DNA of 64,000 nucleotides from an uncultured Umboniibacter sp. (GCF_947497555.1 NZ_CANMGY010000004.1:124001-188000), one strand, 5' to 3'. Numbered from the stretch's first letter, positions 21,983 through 32,282 are shown. The notes: generated from the sequence alone by a model not told the origin. A program made the numbers and translations.

Positions 21983-23151
21983 TAGCTAAACAAACCTGTG
22001 AAAAATAATACAATCGAATCCCATAGACGCTTGAAGAATCCTGCCTCTGGAACATCATTCGCAACCACAATATCCGAACGGCCAACCGTTTCGCCATCCA
22101 ATTGAACTTCAACAAAGCCGACTACATCACCGGCACTCAGTGGTGCTTCTAGCTGATCGTTAACCTGAGCTGCTATCGCTAAACCATCAAAGCTTCCACG
22201 ATTCAGTGTGAGAGTTAGATCGTTAGGGACAGTAAGTTCAACCTGATCAATGGTGCTCTTCCAAACTTTAGCAGATTCTAAGTTTTGACCCGCAGCAAGA
22301 ACGGTTTGAGTTTCAAAGTAACGGAAGCCCCACTGAAGTAAATTGGCGCTCTCAGTAGCACGAGCATTCGGTGAAGAAGTGCCCATTACTACCGCAATTA
22401 AACGGGTACCATCGCGAAGCGCCGAAGACACGAGGCAATATCCAGCCTCTTGAGTATGACCCGTCTTCATACCATCAACGGACGGGTCGCGACCTAAGAG
22501 CAAGTTACGATTTGGCTGTGAAATTGCACTTTCGCCTGGCGGGGTATAGGAGAAACGACGCTCTGAGTATATACGGTAGTGATCAGGATGATCCTGAATC
22601 AGACGTTGCGCTAGTTTCGAAAGATCCGCTGCGGTGGTGTAGTGATTATCTGCGGGCCAGCCAGTAGAATTCTTAAAATTGGTATTCTCCATACCAATCA
22701 ACTGCGCCTGTTGATTCATCACATCCGCAAACGCGGTTTCTGAGCCCGCGACGTATTCGGCCAACGCAACGGTTGCATCATTGCCGGACACAATCATTAG
22801 GCCTCTAAGCAGTTCTAGCAATTGTACTGACGTACCCTCACGAACGAACATCTTTGAACCACCCATGCGCCAAGCATTGACCGATATCGGCACTAAGTCA
22901 GATTCACTGATACGTCCCTCATTCACTTCCTTTGAGACAATATATGCGGTCATCATTTTGGTCAGACTGGCAGGAGGAAGACGCTCATTGGAGTTATTTT
23001 CGGTTAGAATGCGTCCTGTGGTTGCATCAATTAGAATCCAACTTGAGGCGTTTAAATCGGGAGCACGCGGAACAATGACTGGCGCTGCCAAAGCAGATTG
23101 GAAGCCAGCAATAAGAAAAAGTGTAGTGGTAATTATGGAGCGAAATTTCAT
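21982..23151 (-). CDS. dacA: D-alanyl-D-alanine carboxypeptidase (PBP5/6 type)
   Basis: Periplasmic penicillin-binding protein that trims the terminal D-Ala from peptidoglycan stems. The signal peptide MKFRSIITTTLFLIAGFQSALA is cut before APVIVP. Catalytic motifs are SLTK (SxxK), SGN and KTG (DGMKTGHT). The C-terminus FKRLWDSIVLFFTGLF is an amphipathic membrane anchor. The frame extends to a GTG at 23175, but that would place a charged stretch before the signal peptide; the ATG at 23149-23151 has AAGGG upstream and is preferred (389 residues). It heads the dacA-ybeD-lipB-lipA-TRIC transcript. Confidence 0.95.
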   Translation of the reverse strand: MKFRSIITTTLFLIAGFQSALAAPVIVPRAPDLNASSWILIDATTGRILTENNSNERLPPASLTKMMTAYIVSKEVNEGRISESDLVPISVNAWRMGGSKMFVREGTSVQLLELLRGLMIVSGNDATVALAEYVAGSETAFADVMNQQAQLIGMENTNFKNSTGWPADNHYTTAADLSKLAQRLIQDHPDHYRIYSERRFSYTPPGESAISQPNRNLLLGRDPSVDGMKTGHTQEAGYCLVSSALRDGTRLIAVVMGTSSPNARATESANLLQWGFRYFETQTVLAAGQNLESAKVWKSTIDQVELTVPNDLTLTLNRGSFDGLAIAAQVNDQLEAPLSAGDVVGFVEVQLDGETVGRSDIVVANDVPEAGFFKRLWDSIVLFFTGLFS

Positions 23152-23173
23152 TCGGCGAACCCTTACATTAATC

Positions 23174-23215
23174 ACGGAACGAGGGCGCGTAAACGCGCCC
23201 TGCTTATTGTTCCGT
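23174..23215. repeat. Long imperfect hairpin between deaD and dacA
   Basis: An inner perfect stem AGGGCGCG/CGCGCCCT with loop TAAA, plus outer arms ACGGAAC/GTTCCGT. It follows deaD on the minus strand but has no T-run, so it could be a processing or stability element rather than a plain terminator. Confidence 0.5.
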
Positions 23216-23263
23216 CATCATAGCAAACTACGGGGTCACACCCAAGATGCAATCTCTACGTAT

Positions 23264-25063
23264 TCAAGACGAACGACGTGGAGAGCTTGGACGCGAGCTA
23301 TTCGCTCGACCCTTTGGCTTACCGCCTGGACGAGCTCGGCCACCTGGCTTTCCACCGCGACCTTCTCCCGGCTTATCCGTCCACTCGCGAAGCTTAATTG
23401 GACGACCACAAACACGGGTGTTCTGTAGATGACGCTCAAGTTCCTTTGGAAGATCGTCAGGAAGGTCAACTAAAGTGTAACCTTCATTGATTTGAACTCT
23501 ACCGATAGATTTCGCGTTGATGTTACCCTCGTTAGCGATAGCGCCAACAATGTTACCTGGCTTAACCTGGTGGTTATGACCAACGTCTAGGCGATAGCGC
23601 TTAAATCCTGCTTCCAATGCGACCTCAGAACGACCACCCCGATCACCGCGACCACCGCGATCACGAGGACCGCGATCACGAGGACCGCGATCACGACCGC
23701 CACGATCCGAGTAGCTTGAATCACTACCCGCATTGAAATCAATTTTTGGTGGCGCTAGCAATGGACGCTGCTCCGCCTGCGAACGCAATAGCGCCGCTAA
23801 CAACTTCTCAGGAGACAGCTCAAAGTGCGACAAGAGTTGCGAACCAATTGCTTCATAGTCAGAGAGCTCGTTCTTCTCAAATTCCTTAGTAAGGTCATCA
23901 ACTAGCTGCTGTACACGGCGTGACGCGATATCTTCGCCGCTTGGTAACTGGTAGCGAAGCATTTGAATCTGGAGATGACGTTCAATCGCCTGCTGCATAC
24001 GACGCTCACGCGGCGTAGAGAACAACACGGTAGTCCCTTCACGTCCAGCACGACCAGTTCGGCCGATGCGGTGAACATAGGCTTCTACGTCATACGGAAT
24101 GTCATAGTTGATAACGAGTGATATACGCTCAACGTCAAGGCCACGCGCGGCAACATCCGTTGCGATAATGATGTCCAACTGACCTTTCTTAAGGGAATTA
24201 ACCGCTTGCTCACGCTGTTTCTGCGCCATGTCACCTTGAAGTGCCGAACAACGGTAGCCACGAGCGTTCAAGATCATGGTTAATTCATCTGCAGCAACAC
24301 GGGTGCGAACGAAAATGATTGCCGCATCGTATTCTTCAGACTCAAGTAGACGAGTCAGTGCATCACGCTTACGATCATTCTTCATGACCCACGAATACTG
24401 CTTGATATTTTTGTTCTCACGCTTGGCACCGGCAATTTCGATATGCTCTGGGTTACGTAAGTACTTCTTAGCTACCGACTCAATGGCCTTTGGCATGGTT
24501 GCTGAGAACAGCGCAATCTGACGTTCATCAGGCAAAAATTCCATCACCTTTTCAACGTCTTCTAGAAAGCCCATATTGAGCATCTCATCTGCTTCATCGA
24601 GTACTAAAGCATGTAACTTATTTAACTTCAGGCTACCACGATTCAAGTGATCGATGACTCGACCTGGCGTACCCACGACAACCTGAGCACCACGCTGAAT
24701 ACCGCGCATCTGAATGTTCATTGGCTGACCGCCGTAAATAGGTAGTACACGGAAGCCTCGGATCGACGCAGCATAACGCTGGAAGGCTTCTGCAACTTGG
24801 ATAGCAAGCTCACGGGTTGGTGTTAGCACTAACACCTGAACATGGCCTGCTTTCAGGTCAAGATTATCAATTAAAGGTAATGCAAAGGCAGCGGTTTTAC
24901 CGGTACCTGTTTGCGCTTGACCCAAAATATCACGTCCGTCCAGTAGTACTGGAATAGCGCGCTCTTGAATAGGCGACGGCTTTTCGTAGCCAAGCGATTT
25001 GATTTCTTTCAATAGTTGCTCAGATAAGCCGAGCTCGTCGAATGTTATATTCGATTCAGACAT
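23264..25063 (-). CDS. deaD: DEAD-box RNA helicase (DeaD/CsdA type)
   Basis: ATP-dependent RNA helicase for ribosome assembly and RNA decay, important in the cold. Motifs in order: Q motif region KPSPIQ, Walker A AQTGTGKT, PTRELAIQV, DEADEM, SAT, FVRTRVAADEL, and HRIGRTGRAGR. After about residue 460 comes an RGG/RD-rich linker (about 470-495), then a DbpA-type RNA-binding domain (RYRLDVGHNHQVKPGNIVGAI) and a basic GGK/RR tail. The 599 residues suit CsdA (629). A longer frame begins at 25093, but GGAG six bases before the ATG at 25061-25063 decides the start. It sits where rlpA lies in pseudomonads. Confidence 0.94.
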   Translation of the reverse strand: MSESNITFDELGLSEQLLKEIKSLGYEKPSPIQERAIPVLLDGRDILGQAQTGTGKTAAFALPLIDNLDLKAGHVQVLVLTPTRELAIQVAEAFQRYAASIRGFRVLPIYGGQPMNIQMRGIQRGAQVVVGTPGRVIDHLNRGSLKLNKLHALVLDEADEMLNMGFLEDVEKVMEFLPDERQIALFSATMPKAIESVAKKYLRNPEHIEIAGAKRENKNIKQYSWVMKNDRKRDALTRLLESEEYDAAIIFVRTRVAADELTMILNARGYRCSALQGDMAQKQREQAVNSLKKGQLDIIIATDVAARGLDVERISLVINYDIPYDVEAYVHRIGRTGRAGREGTTVLFSTPRERRMQQAIERHLQIQMLRYQLPSGEDIASRRVQQLVDDLTKEFEKNELSDYEAIGSQLLSHFELSPEKLLAALLRSQAEQRPLLAPPKIDFNAGSDSSYSDRGGRDRGPRDRGPRDRGGRGDRGGRSEVALEAGFKRYRLDVGHNHQVKPGNIVGAIANEGNINAKSIGRVQINEGYTLVDLPDDLPKELERHLQNTRVCGRPIKLREWTDKPGEGRGGKPGGRARPGGKPKGRANSSRPSSPRRSS

Positions 25064-25531
25064 GTAAATCTCCAATAGTGCCAATGCACTCACCCTTTAC
25101 CGCGAAAAGAGCGCAATCTGGTCATGGCAACCGCGGTGCCATTGGGCTTAAATCAAGGTTCTTGAGGCGTGTAGCGCTCGCAGGAGGAGACCACCTTAGC
25201 GGTAGTAACATAGATTCCATCGGCAAATTAAGTTGCCCGCCACATTCTCAGGGATATGATTAACCCTATATTTACGCGAGAACGGGACTCTGGCATGACA
25301 CTGAGATTGTACTCAGCGCATTTGAACCGACTAGCTTCCTAGAAAGATACCCACACACACAGTGTGGATCACAAGAGAGGAGTTTGCTGAATAAGTTTTA
25401 TTCAACACCCCATCAATAGGAGTCCGTCATCACGGATGAGGACTATTTGCCCTCATGCGCCGCCATTGTAACGAGTGAAGTAACAATAGCAAGCGCATTC
25501 ACATGAGGGATGTTGACTAGGCTTGTAATAC
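25064..25531 (-). other. 468-bp hairpin-rich leader of deaD
   Basis: No gene is seen. Hairpins: CTGAG/CTCAG at 25301-25316; CCACAC/GTGTGG at 25351-25367; TGAATAA/TTATTCA with a 3-base loop at 25388-25404; a ten-pair stem with one bulged base at 25421-25444 (AGTCC, TCATC / GATGA, GGACT); and a nested repeat CCCTCATG/CATGAGGG enclosing a near-perfect ATTGTAAC/GTAACAAT at 25450-25509. Long structured leaders are known for cold-shock genes including csdA, so RNA-level control is likely. Confidence 0.5.
25465..25492 (-). promoter_or_regulatory. Candidate sigma-70 promoter of deaD
   Basis: On the minus strand TTGCTA (25492-25487) stands 16 bp before TACAAT (25470-25465). Use of this promoter would give an untranslated leader of roughly 390-400 bases. 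Confidence 0.35.
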
Positions 25532-26518
25532 CTATTGAGAAGACAAGATCGATTGTTCGCGAAGGACTTCGGCCAACTGATGCACGGCTAGCGCGTAGTA
25601 ACTCGAGTGATTGTAGCGAGTAATCGTATAAAAATTCTGTAACCCTGCAATGTACTCTCCGTCAGGATTATCGGCAAAGTAAAAGATACGAGCCTTAGTA
25701 TCGGCTGCTAATGCGGCATCAGGACGGTAACCCAATGCTTCAACCTCGGCCATGGTCCGATCCAAACGTAACGGAGAACGCGGGAATTCCTCTGCACCTT
25801 CGGGGGCTGCTAGATTCACCAAAACGGGCTCACCAGCTTTCCAGCCGTGGCGCTTGAAATAATTGGCAACGCTCGCGATAGCATCTTGTTCACTCTCCCA
25901 GAGATCGGCAACTCCGTCACCGGTATCATCCTTTGAATAAGCTCGGTAGCTTGACGGAATAAACTGCCCTAGACCCATCGCACCTGCATAGGATCCCTTC
26001 AAAGATAACGGGTCAAGACCGGTTTCTTCAATCATCAGCACAAACTCGGTGAGCTCCTTTTTAAAGAAACTACTTCGACGTGGGTAGCTAAAACCGAGTG
26101 TTGAAAGTGCATCAATAACTCGATAATTACCCATAATTCTTCCGTAGCGAGTCTCTACGCCAATGATCGCCACAATGTACTCAGCGGAAACACCCGTCTC
26201 CGCTTCAATACGCTTTAATGTCTCTAGGTTACGCTCGATGAACTCAATACCGCCATCGATGCGTGCCTGTTCGATAAAGATATTGCGATATTCTTCCCAT
26301 GTGAGCACGCGCTCGGCTGGACGCGAGATCGCATCAATAATCGATTGTTTATAACTTGCCTCTGCCATCAAACTGCGCAGGTACTCCGCATCGATTCCAT
26401 GTTCGGAACTTACTTCAGCAATCCACGCTTCAACTAACTCGCCGTCACGCTCATATGCCACAAGGCTTGAGCTAGCCAACAGGGAAGCCGTTACTAAACC
26501 ACGTAAAATTTTTCTCAT
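25532..26518 (-). CDS. mltB: Membrane-bound lytic murein transglycosylase B family
   Basis: Cleaves peptidoglycan glycan strands to 1,6-anhydro products during wall growth and recycling. The catalytic glutamate is in VGVETRYGR, followed by MGLGQFIPSSYRAY and DGVADLWESEQDAIASVANYF, all typical of MltB. The N-terminus MRKILRGLVTASLLASSSLVAYE is a signal peptide with no clear lipobox cysteine, so the enzyme may be soluble periplasmic rather than lipid-anchored. A longer frame starts at 26530, but that TTG is part of the TTGGAG ribosome-binding site of the ATG at 26516-26518. Length 328. Confidence 0.92.
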   Translation of the reverse strand: MRKILRGLVTASLLASSSLVAYERDGELVEAWIAEVSSEHGIDAEYLRSLMAEASYKQSIIDAISRPAERVLTWEEYRNIFIEQARIDGGIEFIERNLETLKRIEAETGVSAEYIVAIIGVETRYGRIMGNYRVIDALSTLGFSYPRRSSFFKKELTEFVLMIEETGLDPLSLKGSYAGAMGLGQFIPSSYRAYSKDDTGDGVADLWESEQDAIASVANYFKRHGWKAGEPVLVNLAAPEGAEEFPRSPLRLDRTMAEVEALGYRPDAALAADTKARIFYFADNPDGEYIAGLQNFYTITRYNHSSYYALAVHQLAEVLREQSILSSQ

Positions 26519-26539
26519 ATCTAACTCCAAGCGTTTTGC

Positions 26540-27673
26540 TCAGTACCAAAGTCGTTTCTTTTCGGTACTGATACTCATTAATAATCCAAATCCTGCCATC
26601 AAGGTGACAATCGAAGTACCACCTTGACTCACCAGTGGGAGCGGAACTCCAACAACCGGTAATAAGCCCGATACCATACCCATATTTACAAATACATAAA
26701 CAAAGAATGTCAGCGTAACTGCGGCGGCAACCATCCTACCGAAGGTCTCCTGGGCGTTAAGGCCAATCCACAAACCACGAGCGATAATCAACAAATAAAG
26801 TGTCAACAAAGCTAACACACCTGTGAGTCCCCACTCTTCAGCAAATACCGCAATAATGAAATCAGTATGGCTCTCAGGTAGAAAATCTAATTGACTCTGC
26901 GTCCCAGACAAATAGCCTTTTCCGTCAATACCTCCAGAACCAATAGCAATTTTAGATTGAATAATATTCCAGCCCGCCCCGTAGCGATCTACCTCCGGAT
27001 CAAACAGCGTTAAAATACGAGTTTTCTGATAGTCCTTGAGGAGAAAGATCCAAAATACGGGTCCTGCTGCGATGAGTGAGCCGAGACAGACGAAAACAAG
27101 TTTCCATGATATCCCCGCAACCAATATGACGATTAGGCCACTGGCAGCAATCAGGATTGAGGTACCTAAATCGGGCTGAGTAGCAATGAGTAGCACCGGG
27201 ACGAATATAATAGCCGAGGCTACCGCGAGGTCCTTAAATGATGGCGGAAGCTGACGATTCTGAAGCCAAGTTCCAAGCGCTATAGGAAGCGCTAGCTTCA
27301 TAATTTCACTCGGCTGGAATTGAGGTAGGCCAGGAAGATCCAACCAACGTTGAGCACCTTTCGCACCCACGCCAATAAACTCCACAAGAATGAGAAGAAA
27401 TACCCCGAATATCCAAGCCGGCAGCGCCAGACGCATTAAGGTTTCTTGCTTGAACTGAGCGACGATAAACATTGCACCATAGGCAATCGCAAAGAAAGTT
27501 AGCTGCCGCTTTACCGTCGCCATACTTTGATCCGACGCACTATACAAAACGGCGACGCCGAGCGAAGTGAGCATCAATAGTAGCAGCAAAAGCGGTAAAT
27601 CAATATGTAATCTGCCCAGCCAGGAGCTTGCCGATTCAAAGGAATTTTTCGACTGACGGCTAAAATCGCGCAT
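26540..27673 (-). CDS. rodA: Peptidoglycan glycosyltransferase / rod-shape protein RodA
   Basis: SEDS-family inner-membrane polymerase that extends glycan strands with PBP2 in the elongasome. About ten helices in 377 residues. The family signatures are GWNIIQSKIAIGSGGIDGKG, FLPESHTDFIIAVFAEEWG (with the essential Asp) and PLPLVSQGGTSIV. It starts right after the mrdA stop, as in most proteobacteria. Confidence 0.97.
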   Translation of the reverse strand: MRDFSRQSKNSFESASSWLGRLHIDLPLLLLLLMLTSLGVAVLYSASDQSMATVKRQLTFFAIAYGAMFIVAQFKQETLMRLALPAWIFGVFLLILVEFIGVGAKGAQRWLDLPGLPQFQPSEIMKLALPIALGTWLQNRQLPPSFKDLAVASAIIFVPVLLIATQPDLGTSILIAASGLIVILVAGISWKLVFVCLGSLIAAGPVFWIFLLKDYQKTRILTLFDPEVDRYGAGWNIIQSKIAIGSGGIDGKGYLSGTQSQLDFLPESHTDFIIAVFAEEWGLTGVLALLTLYLLIIARGLWIGLNAQETFGRMVAAAVTLTFFVYVFVNMGMVSGLLPVVGVPLPLVSQGGTSIVTLMAGFGLLMSISTEKKRLWY

Positions 27674-29533
27674 CTATTGAAACTCCTGTTTTAGTTGACC
27701 GCGGTCATCGAGTAGCCAACTATCCATTACTTGTTTCGCTACAGGTCCCGCCACAGTAGACCCGCCTTCGCCATTTTCGATAATCACCGCCACCGCTATC
27801 TGCGGTTTTTCGTATGGCGCGAAGGCCACGAATAAAGCGTGATCACGGAGACGTTCGTTCAATTCGTCGGAATCATATTCAGCATCCTGTGCAATACCCA
27901 CCACTTGAGCAGTTCCTGATTTTCCGGCTAACTCGTAGGTGCTGTTGCGAGATAATCCACGAGCGGTTCCACGCAGCGAGTGAACAACATCGTGCATGGC
28001 AATATGAATATCATCCCAGTCTTCGTCAGCCACCTTAATCTCATTAACTATCTCAGGTTCAATCACTCTACTCTCTGCACCGAGAATTGTCTTAACAAGA
28101 TGCGGGCGATAACGCTTGCCTTTGCTTGCAACGGTTGCAGTCGCATGAGCAAGCTGCAGCGGTGTCGCTAAAAAGAAACCCTGACCAATTCCTACATTAA
28201 TAGTGTCCCCGGGGTACCACGCGCGACCGCGGTAGTCCCGCTTCCACTGTCTAGATGGCAGGATGCCTCGCCGCTCCTGTGGTAAATCAATACCCGTTAA
28301 TTCTCCAAAACCGAATCCCTCAAGGAAACTGGAGTAACGATCGATACCCATTTCGTAGGCCAACAGGTAGTAGTAGGTGTCACAGGACTGCGCCATAGCA
28401 TCGAAGAAATTGACTTTCCCGTGGCCCTCTGGTTTCCAATCCCGGTAACGATGATCGTCGTTTGGCAACGTAAAATAGCCATGATCATCAATTTCTTGGC
28501 TTGGGTTAACTAAGTTATAGTGTAAACCCGCCAAACCAATCTGTGGCTTAACGGTTGAACCCGGTGGGTATCGTGCTTGAATAGCACGATTGAACATGGG
28601 GGAGTCGAGATCTTCTACCAAAAGTCGGTAATTTTCGTGACTAATCCCCGTCACAAAGAGATTGGGGTCAAACGCTGGGGTTGAGACTAACGCCAATACC
28701 TCACCATTGTTAACATCGATAGCGACGACTGAACCACGTCGACCGTCGAGTGCATCAAACGCCGCCTGCTGGACCGCTAAATCAAGTGTTAAAATAAGTT
28801 CATTACCCACCGAGGGTGGTCTCGCCTCAAGGGTTCGCAAGGCACGACCGCGAGCATTGACCTCAACCTCCTGCTGCCCAGGATAACCCATCAACTCGTC
28901 TTCCCAATTTTTCTCAATACCCGTTTTGCCAATTCCCAAGGTTCCGGCATAGCGCTCAGCATTTAATTGCGCTAACTCTCGCTCATTGATACGACCAACG
29001 TAGCCTAACGAGTGGGCGAATAAGCCGCGAAATGGGTAATCTCGAACCGAATGTGCAGCCACTTCAACGCCCTCTAAATGATGACGTTGAACCGCGACGC
29101 GAGCAATTTCTGTTTCCGATAGCTCAAAACGCAGAATAACGGGTGAAAAGGGCCGACGCCGTTCGCCAACGCGACGAAAAAAGCGCCGACGTTGACCCTC
29201 GCTAATCGTGACCCATTGGCTTAATGTGTCGATAGTGGCGTCAATATCATTAACGCGCTCAGGTACTATAGATAAGGTATACGACGGCCTACTTCTAGCA
29301 ATAAGTTCGCCATCTCGGGCTCGGATTAGTCCTCGCGAAGGAGGGATGGGTTCGGTAAGGATTCGGTTTTCATTGGCCTGGGTGCGAAACTGGTCGTACA
29401 TTTCCACCTGAAGGAAAGCGTATCTAGCTACAAGTATACCGGTGAGCAACAAAACAAATAAACCTGCCACCCAAATACGACGACGAAAGATTTTCAGTTC
29501 CAGCTCAATATTCTTTATTTGGTTTTGAGCCAT
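27674..29533 (-). CDS. mrdA: Penicillin-binding protein 2 (elongasome transpeptidase)
   Basis: Class B penicillin-binding protein that crosslinks peptidoglycan along the side wall. A single N-terminal membrane anchor (about residues 16-36) is followed by the pedestal domain and the transpeptidase domain. The nucleophile is in YPPGSTVKP (SxxK), then SCDTYYYLL (SxD type) and AGKSGTAQV (KSGT). Length 619 is normal. It is directly upstream of rodA and 21 bp downstream of rlmH, forming rlmH-mrdA-rodA. Confidence 0.97.
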   Translation of the reverse strand: MAQNQIKNIELELKIFRRRIWVAGLFVLLLTGILVARYAFLQVEMYDQFRTQANENRILTEPIPPSRGLIRARDGELIARSRPSYTLSIVPERVNDIDATIDTLSQWVTISEGQRRRFFRRVGERRRPFSPVILRFELSETEIARVAVQRHHLEGVEVAAHSVRDYPFRGLFAHSLGYVGRINERELAQLNAERYAGTLGIGKTGIEKNWEDELMGYPGQQEVEVNARGRALRTLEARPPSVGNELILTLDLAVQQAAFDALDGRRGSVVAIDVNNGEVLALVSTPAFDPNLFVTGISHENYRLLVEDLDSPMFNRAIQARYPPGSTVKPQIGLAGLHYNLVNPSQEIDDHGYFTLPNDDHRYRDWKPEGHGKVNFFDAMAQSCDTYYYLLAYEMGIDRYSSFLEGFGFGELTGIDLPQERRGILPSRQWKRDYRGRAWYPGDTINVGIGQGFFLATPLQLAHATATVASKGKRYRPHLVKTILGAESRVIEPEIVNEIKVADEDWDDIHIAMHDVVHSLRGTARGLSRNSTYELAGKSGTAQVVGIAQDAEYDSDELNERLRDHALFVAFAPYEKPQIAVAVIIENGEGGSTVAGPVAKQVMDSWLLDDRGQLKQEFQ

Positions 29534-29554
29534 TGCACCGCGGCCTAGATATTA

Positions 29555-30022
29555 CTATTTATGATAGGGATGATTGTGCAATATAGTGTGCGCTCTGTAT
29601 AGCTGTTCCGCAAGTACTATTCGAACTAGCGGGTGCGGTAATGTGAGGTGTGACATACTCCAACGCTGGTTTGCTCTAGCCAACACTGACGGCGCATAGC
29701 CATCAGGTCCGCCAATTAAGATACAGACATTATTGCCCGACATGCGCCACGAGTCTAAATGGGTTGCGAGCTGTTCGGTGCTCCAAATTTTCCCCGCCAC
29801 ATCTAAGGCTACTACCCAGTCACCTTTAGGTATCGTAGCGAGTATTGCGTCCGCTTCACTCTGTTTGGCACGTTGAATATCAGGGTTCTTTGCGCGGGCA
29901 CCTACCGGAATCTCTATGAACCTGAGGTTATAGTCTCGTGGTAGTCTCTTTATATACTCGCCGCAGCCTGCTTCAACCCAAGCAGGCATCTTAGTGCCAA
30001 CAGCGATGATGGTCACTTTCAT
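29555..30022 (-). CDS. rlmH: 23S rRNA pseudouridine-1915 N3-methyltransferase
   Basis: SPOUT-family enzyme that methylates pseudouridine 1915 in helix 69 of 23S rRNA. The 155-residue length is exact for the family. Conserved parts include [24 protein letters not shown], the SAM-binding knot [13 protein letters not shown] and the end [19 protein letters not shown]. It lies between rsfS and mrdA as in E. coli. Confidence 0.98.
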   Translation of the reverse strand: MKVTIIAVGTKMPAWVEAGCGEYIKRLPRDYNLRFIEIPVGARAKNPDIQRAKQSEADAILATIPKGDWVVALDVAGKIWSTEQLATHLDSWRMSGNNVCILIGGPDGYAPSVLARANQRWSMSHLTLPHPLVRIVLAEQLYRAHTILHNHPYHK

Positions 30023-30030
30023 AGCGAGGC

Positions 30031-30369
30031 TTACTCGACTTGAGCCTCAGGGGTATCACCCCAAAGTTTTTCTAGTGCATAGAACTCACGGATAGCTGGC
30101 AGCATCGTGTGGACAACAATATCGCCTAGATCCACAAGCACCCACTCTGACGCCTCACGACCTTCAACACCAATGGGCTGAATTCCACGTTGCTTTACTT
30201 CGTCCACAACGTTAGCCGCCAGCGCGTTAACCTGACGGTTAGAGTTACCGGTAGCGATGATGATGGTATCGAATACGTCTGTCTTGTCGCTGACATCCAG
30301 AACAGTAATATCAACAGCTTTGATATCTTCTAGCGCGTCTACGACGACTTTGATCATTGGATCGGTCAT
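30031..30369 (-). CDS. rsfS: Ribosomal silencing factor RsfS
   Basis: Binds protein L14 of the large ribosomal subunit and blocks subunit joining in stationary phase. The 112 residues carry the family signatures [27 protein letters not shown] and [37 protein letters not shown]. It follows nadD by 4 bp and precedes rlmH by 8 bp. Confidence 0.98.
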   Translation of the reverse strand: MTDPMIKVVVDALEDIKAVDITVLDVSDKTDVFDTIIIATGNSNRQVNALAANVVDEVKQRGIQPIGVEGREASEWVLVDLGDIVVHTMLPAIREFYALEKLWGDTPEAQVE

Positions 30370-30373
30370 ATGG

Positions 30374-31033
30374 TTACTCAGTTTGGTAGAGATGCTGTTG
30401 CTTAATATACTGCAACACCGACTCTGGTAATAATAGATTGGGACTCGCCCCTTGCACCAATTTTGCTCGAATATCTGACGACGAGCAGTTCATTGGTCTC
30501 TGACTCAAGTGTAAAACACCACCACTGGGGCGATCTCTCAGCTGAGACGGCGCCGACAATACCTTAGATGCCGACCACTTTTCAACTATCGAATTGAGCG
30601 GCGCCATCATATCGCATCTCTGGGCAACAATAACATGCGCGAAATCCGTTAGTTCTTCCCAACGATGCCACGTATTAATACTTTGAAACGCGTCACTGCC
30701 GACACAGAATGCCAGACTTACATCTGGGCCCAGTTCGTCACGCAGAGAAGCTAAGGTGTCGATGGTATAGGATGGCGCATTCCGACGTGCCTCTCGATCA
30801 TCAACGCGCCAACCTTCCCGCCCAGCGATGGCTAGCTCGACCATCTTCAATCGATGTGCAAAAGTCACGGAAGGTACCGCCCGATGTGGCGGAATGCTTG
30901 CAGGTACTAGCAATAGACTATCCGTACCACACAGTACAGATATTTCCTCCGCCGCTTGCAGGTGGCCTTGGTGAATGGGGTTGAAAGTACCGCCATAGAC
31001 GGCAATCAACTTGCTAAGCTCGGGTGTGTCCAT
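30374..31033 (-). CDS. nadD: Nicotinate-nucleotide adenylyltransferase
   Basis: Makes nicotinic acid adenine dinucleotide from nicotinate mononucleotide and ATP. The nucleotidyltransferase motif is [11 protein letters not shown] near the N-terminus, and the C-terminal [12 protein letters not shown] matches the ISTTxIR-type motif. A longer frame begins at a TTG (31043-31045), but the ATG at 31031-31033 gives [17 protein letters not shown] with the usual short lead. Its start lies 20 bp inside the end of proA, so the genes overlap. 219 residues. Confidence 0.95.
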   Translation of the reverse strand: MDTPELSKLIAVYGGTFNPIHQGHLQAAEEISVLCGTDSLLLVPASIPPHRAVPSVTFAHRLKMVELAIAGREGWRVDDREARRNAPSYTIDTLASLRDELGPDVSLAFCVGSDAFQSINTWHRWEELTDFAHVIVAQRCDMMAPLNSIVEKWSASKVLSAPSQLRDRPSGGVLHLSQRPMNCSSSDIRAKLVQGASPNLLLPESVLQYIKQQHLYQTE

Positions 31034-32282
31034 CGCCCAATACAATCCATTTTTGCGAGGTTAAGCCCTCTAGGCCAACGGGGCCTCGAGCATGAAATTT
31101 ATCTGTCGAGATACCTATCTCGGCACCTAAACCGTACTCAAAACCATCGGCAAAGCGTGTCGAGGCATTCACCATGATACTAGAGGAATCGACTTCGGTC
31201 ATAAACCTACGCGCTCGAGAATAGTCTTGGGTAATGATGCTTTCAGTATGTGCCGAACTATAGGTTTCGATGTGTGTCATCGCAGCCGCCAGTGACTCCA
31301 CTACCCTAATGCTTAAAATCGGTGCCAGGTATTCCGTCGCCCAATCTACCGATGAAGCAGGTGTTGCCTTAGACAGAATAGCTAATGCCTGCTCGCAGCC
31401 TCGAAGCTCTACCTCAAACGAGGCTATTTGTGTTTCAAAACGCGGGAGAAATTGTGTAGCTATCTCTTGATGCACCAATAATGTCTCAGTCGTGTTACAG
31501 GTACCAAAGCGCTGCGTTTTCGCATTGATGCTTACCGATAAGGCTTTGTCCAGATCTGCAAATTTATCCACATAGGTATGGCAGATACCATCTAAGTGTT
31601 TAATTACCAGCACGCTTGCCTCGGCGGTAATACGTTCAATTAAGGTCTTACCGCCGCGAGGGATGATAACGTCAATATGATCAGGCATCGTAATCATGGC
31701 GCCTACGGCGGCTCGGTCAGTAGTGGTTACTAGCTGGATAATGGCCGGGTCTACGTCGGCTGCAGCTAACCCGTCAGTGATACACTGGGCGATACAGCGA
31801 TTGCTGTGAATCGCCTCACTACCGCCTCTAAGAACCGTTGCGTTACCGGACTTCAAACACAAACTCGCGGCCTCTAAGGTCACGTTAGGTCTGGACTCGT
31901 AAATAATGCCCACCACACCTAGAGGAACGCGCATTTTTCCTACTTGAATACCGCTAGGGCGATAGCTTAAATCTGTTATTTCACCCACTGGATCAGCCAA
32001 ATCCGCAACCTGGCGCAGCCCTTCCAGCATACCATCTATCCTTTCGGGGGTAAGAATTAGCCGGTCCAACATGGCATCAGATAAGCCGCGCTCCCTTCCC
32101 GCCTGCACATCTTCGCTGTTTGCGGCAACTAACACAGCTCGGCGAGCTTGAATAATCTCAGCAATGCTATGGAGAGCTTTGTTTTTTTCATCGGTGGAGA
32201 GCGCTCGGGCTTGCCTAGAGGCGTGTCTCGCCTGTTTGCCAAGCTGCAATATATAATCACTGACATCCATCTCTGCACTCAT
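31014..32282 (-). CDS. proA: Glutamate-5-semialdehyde dehydrogenase (gamma-glutamyl phosphate reductase)
   Basis: Second step of proline synthesis: NADPH-dependent reduction of gamma-glutamyl phosphate. The catalytic cysteine is in [15 protein letters not shown]. Other signatures are [36 protein letters not shown] (read in parts) and the end region [13 protein letters not shown]. Length 422 is typical. Its ATG overlaps the stop of the upstream dehydrogenase by 4 bases (ATGA). proB is not nearby. Confidence 0.97.
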   Translation of the reverse strand: MSAEMDVSDYILQLGKQARHASRQARALSTDEKNKALHSIAEIIQARRAVLVAANSEDVQAGRERGLSDAMLDRLILTPERIDGMLEGLRQVADLADPVGEITDLSYRPSGIQVGKMRVPLGVVGIIYESRPNVTLEAASLCLKSGNATVLRGGSEAIHSNRCIAQCITDGLAAADVDPAIIQLVTTTDRAAVGAMITMPDHIDVIIPRGGKTLIERITAEASVLVIKHLDGICHTYVDKFADLDKALSVSINAKTQRFGTCNTTETLLVHQEIATQFLPRFETQIASFEVELRGCEQALAILSKATPASSVDWATEYLAPILSIRVVESLAAAMTHIETYSSAHTESIITQDYSRARRFMTEVDSSSIMVNASTRFADGFEYGLGAEIGISTDKFHARGPVGLEGLTSQKWIVLGDGHTRA

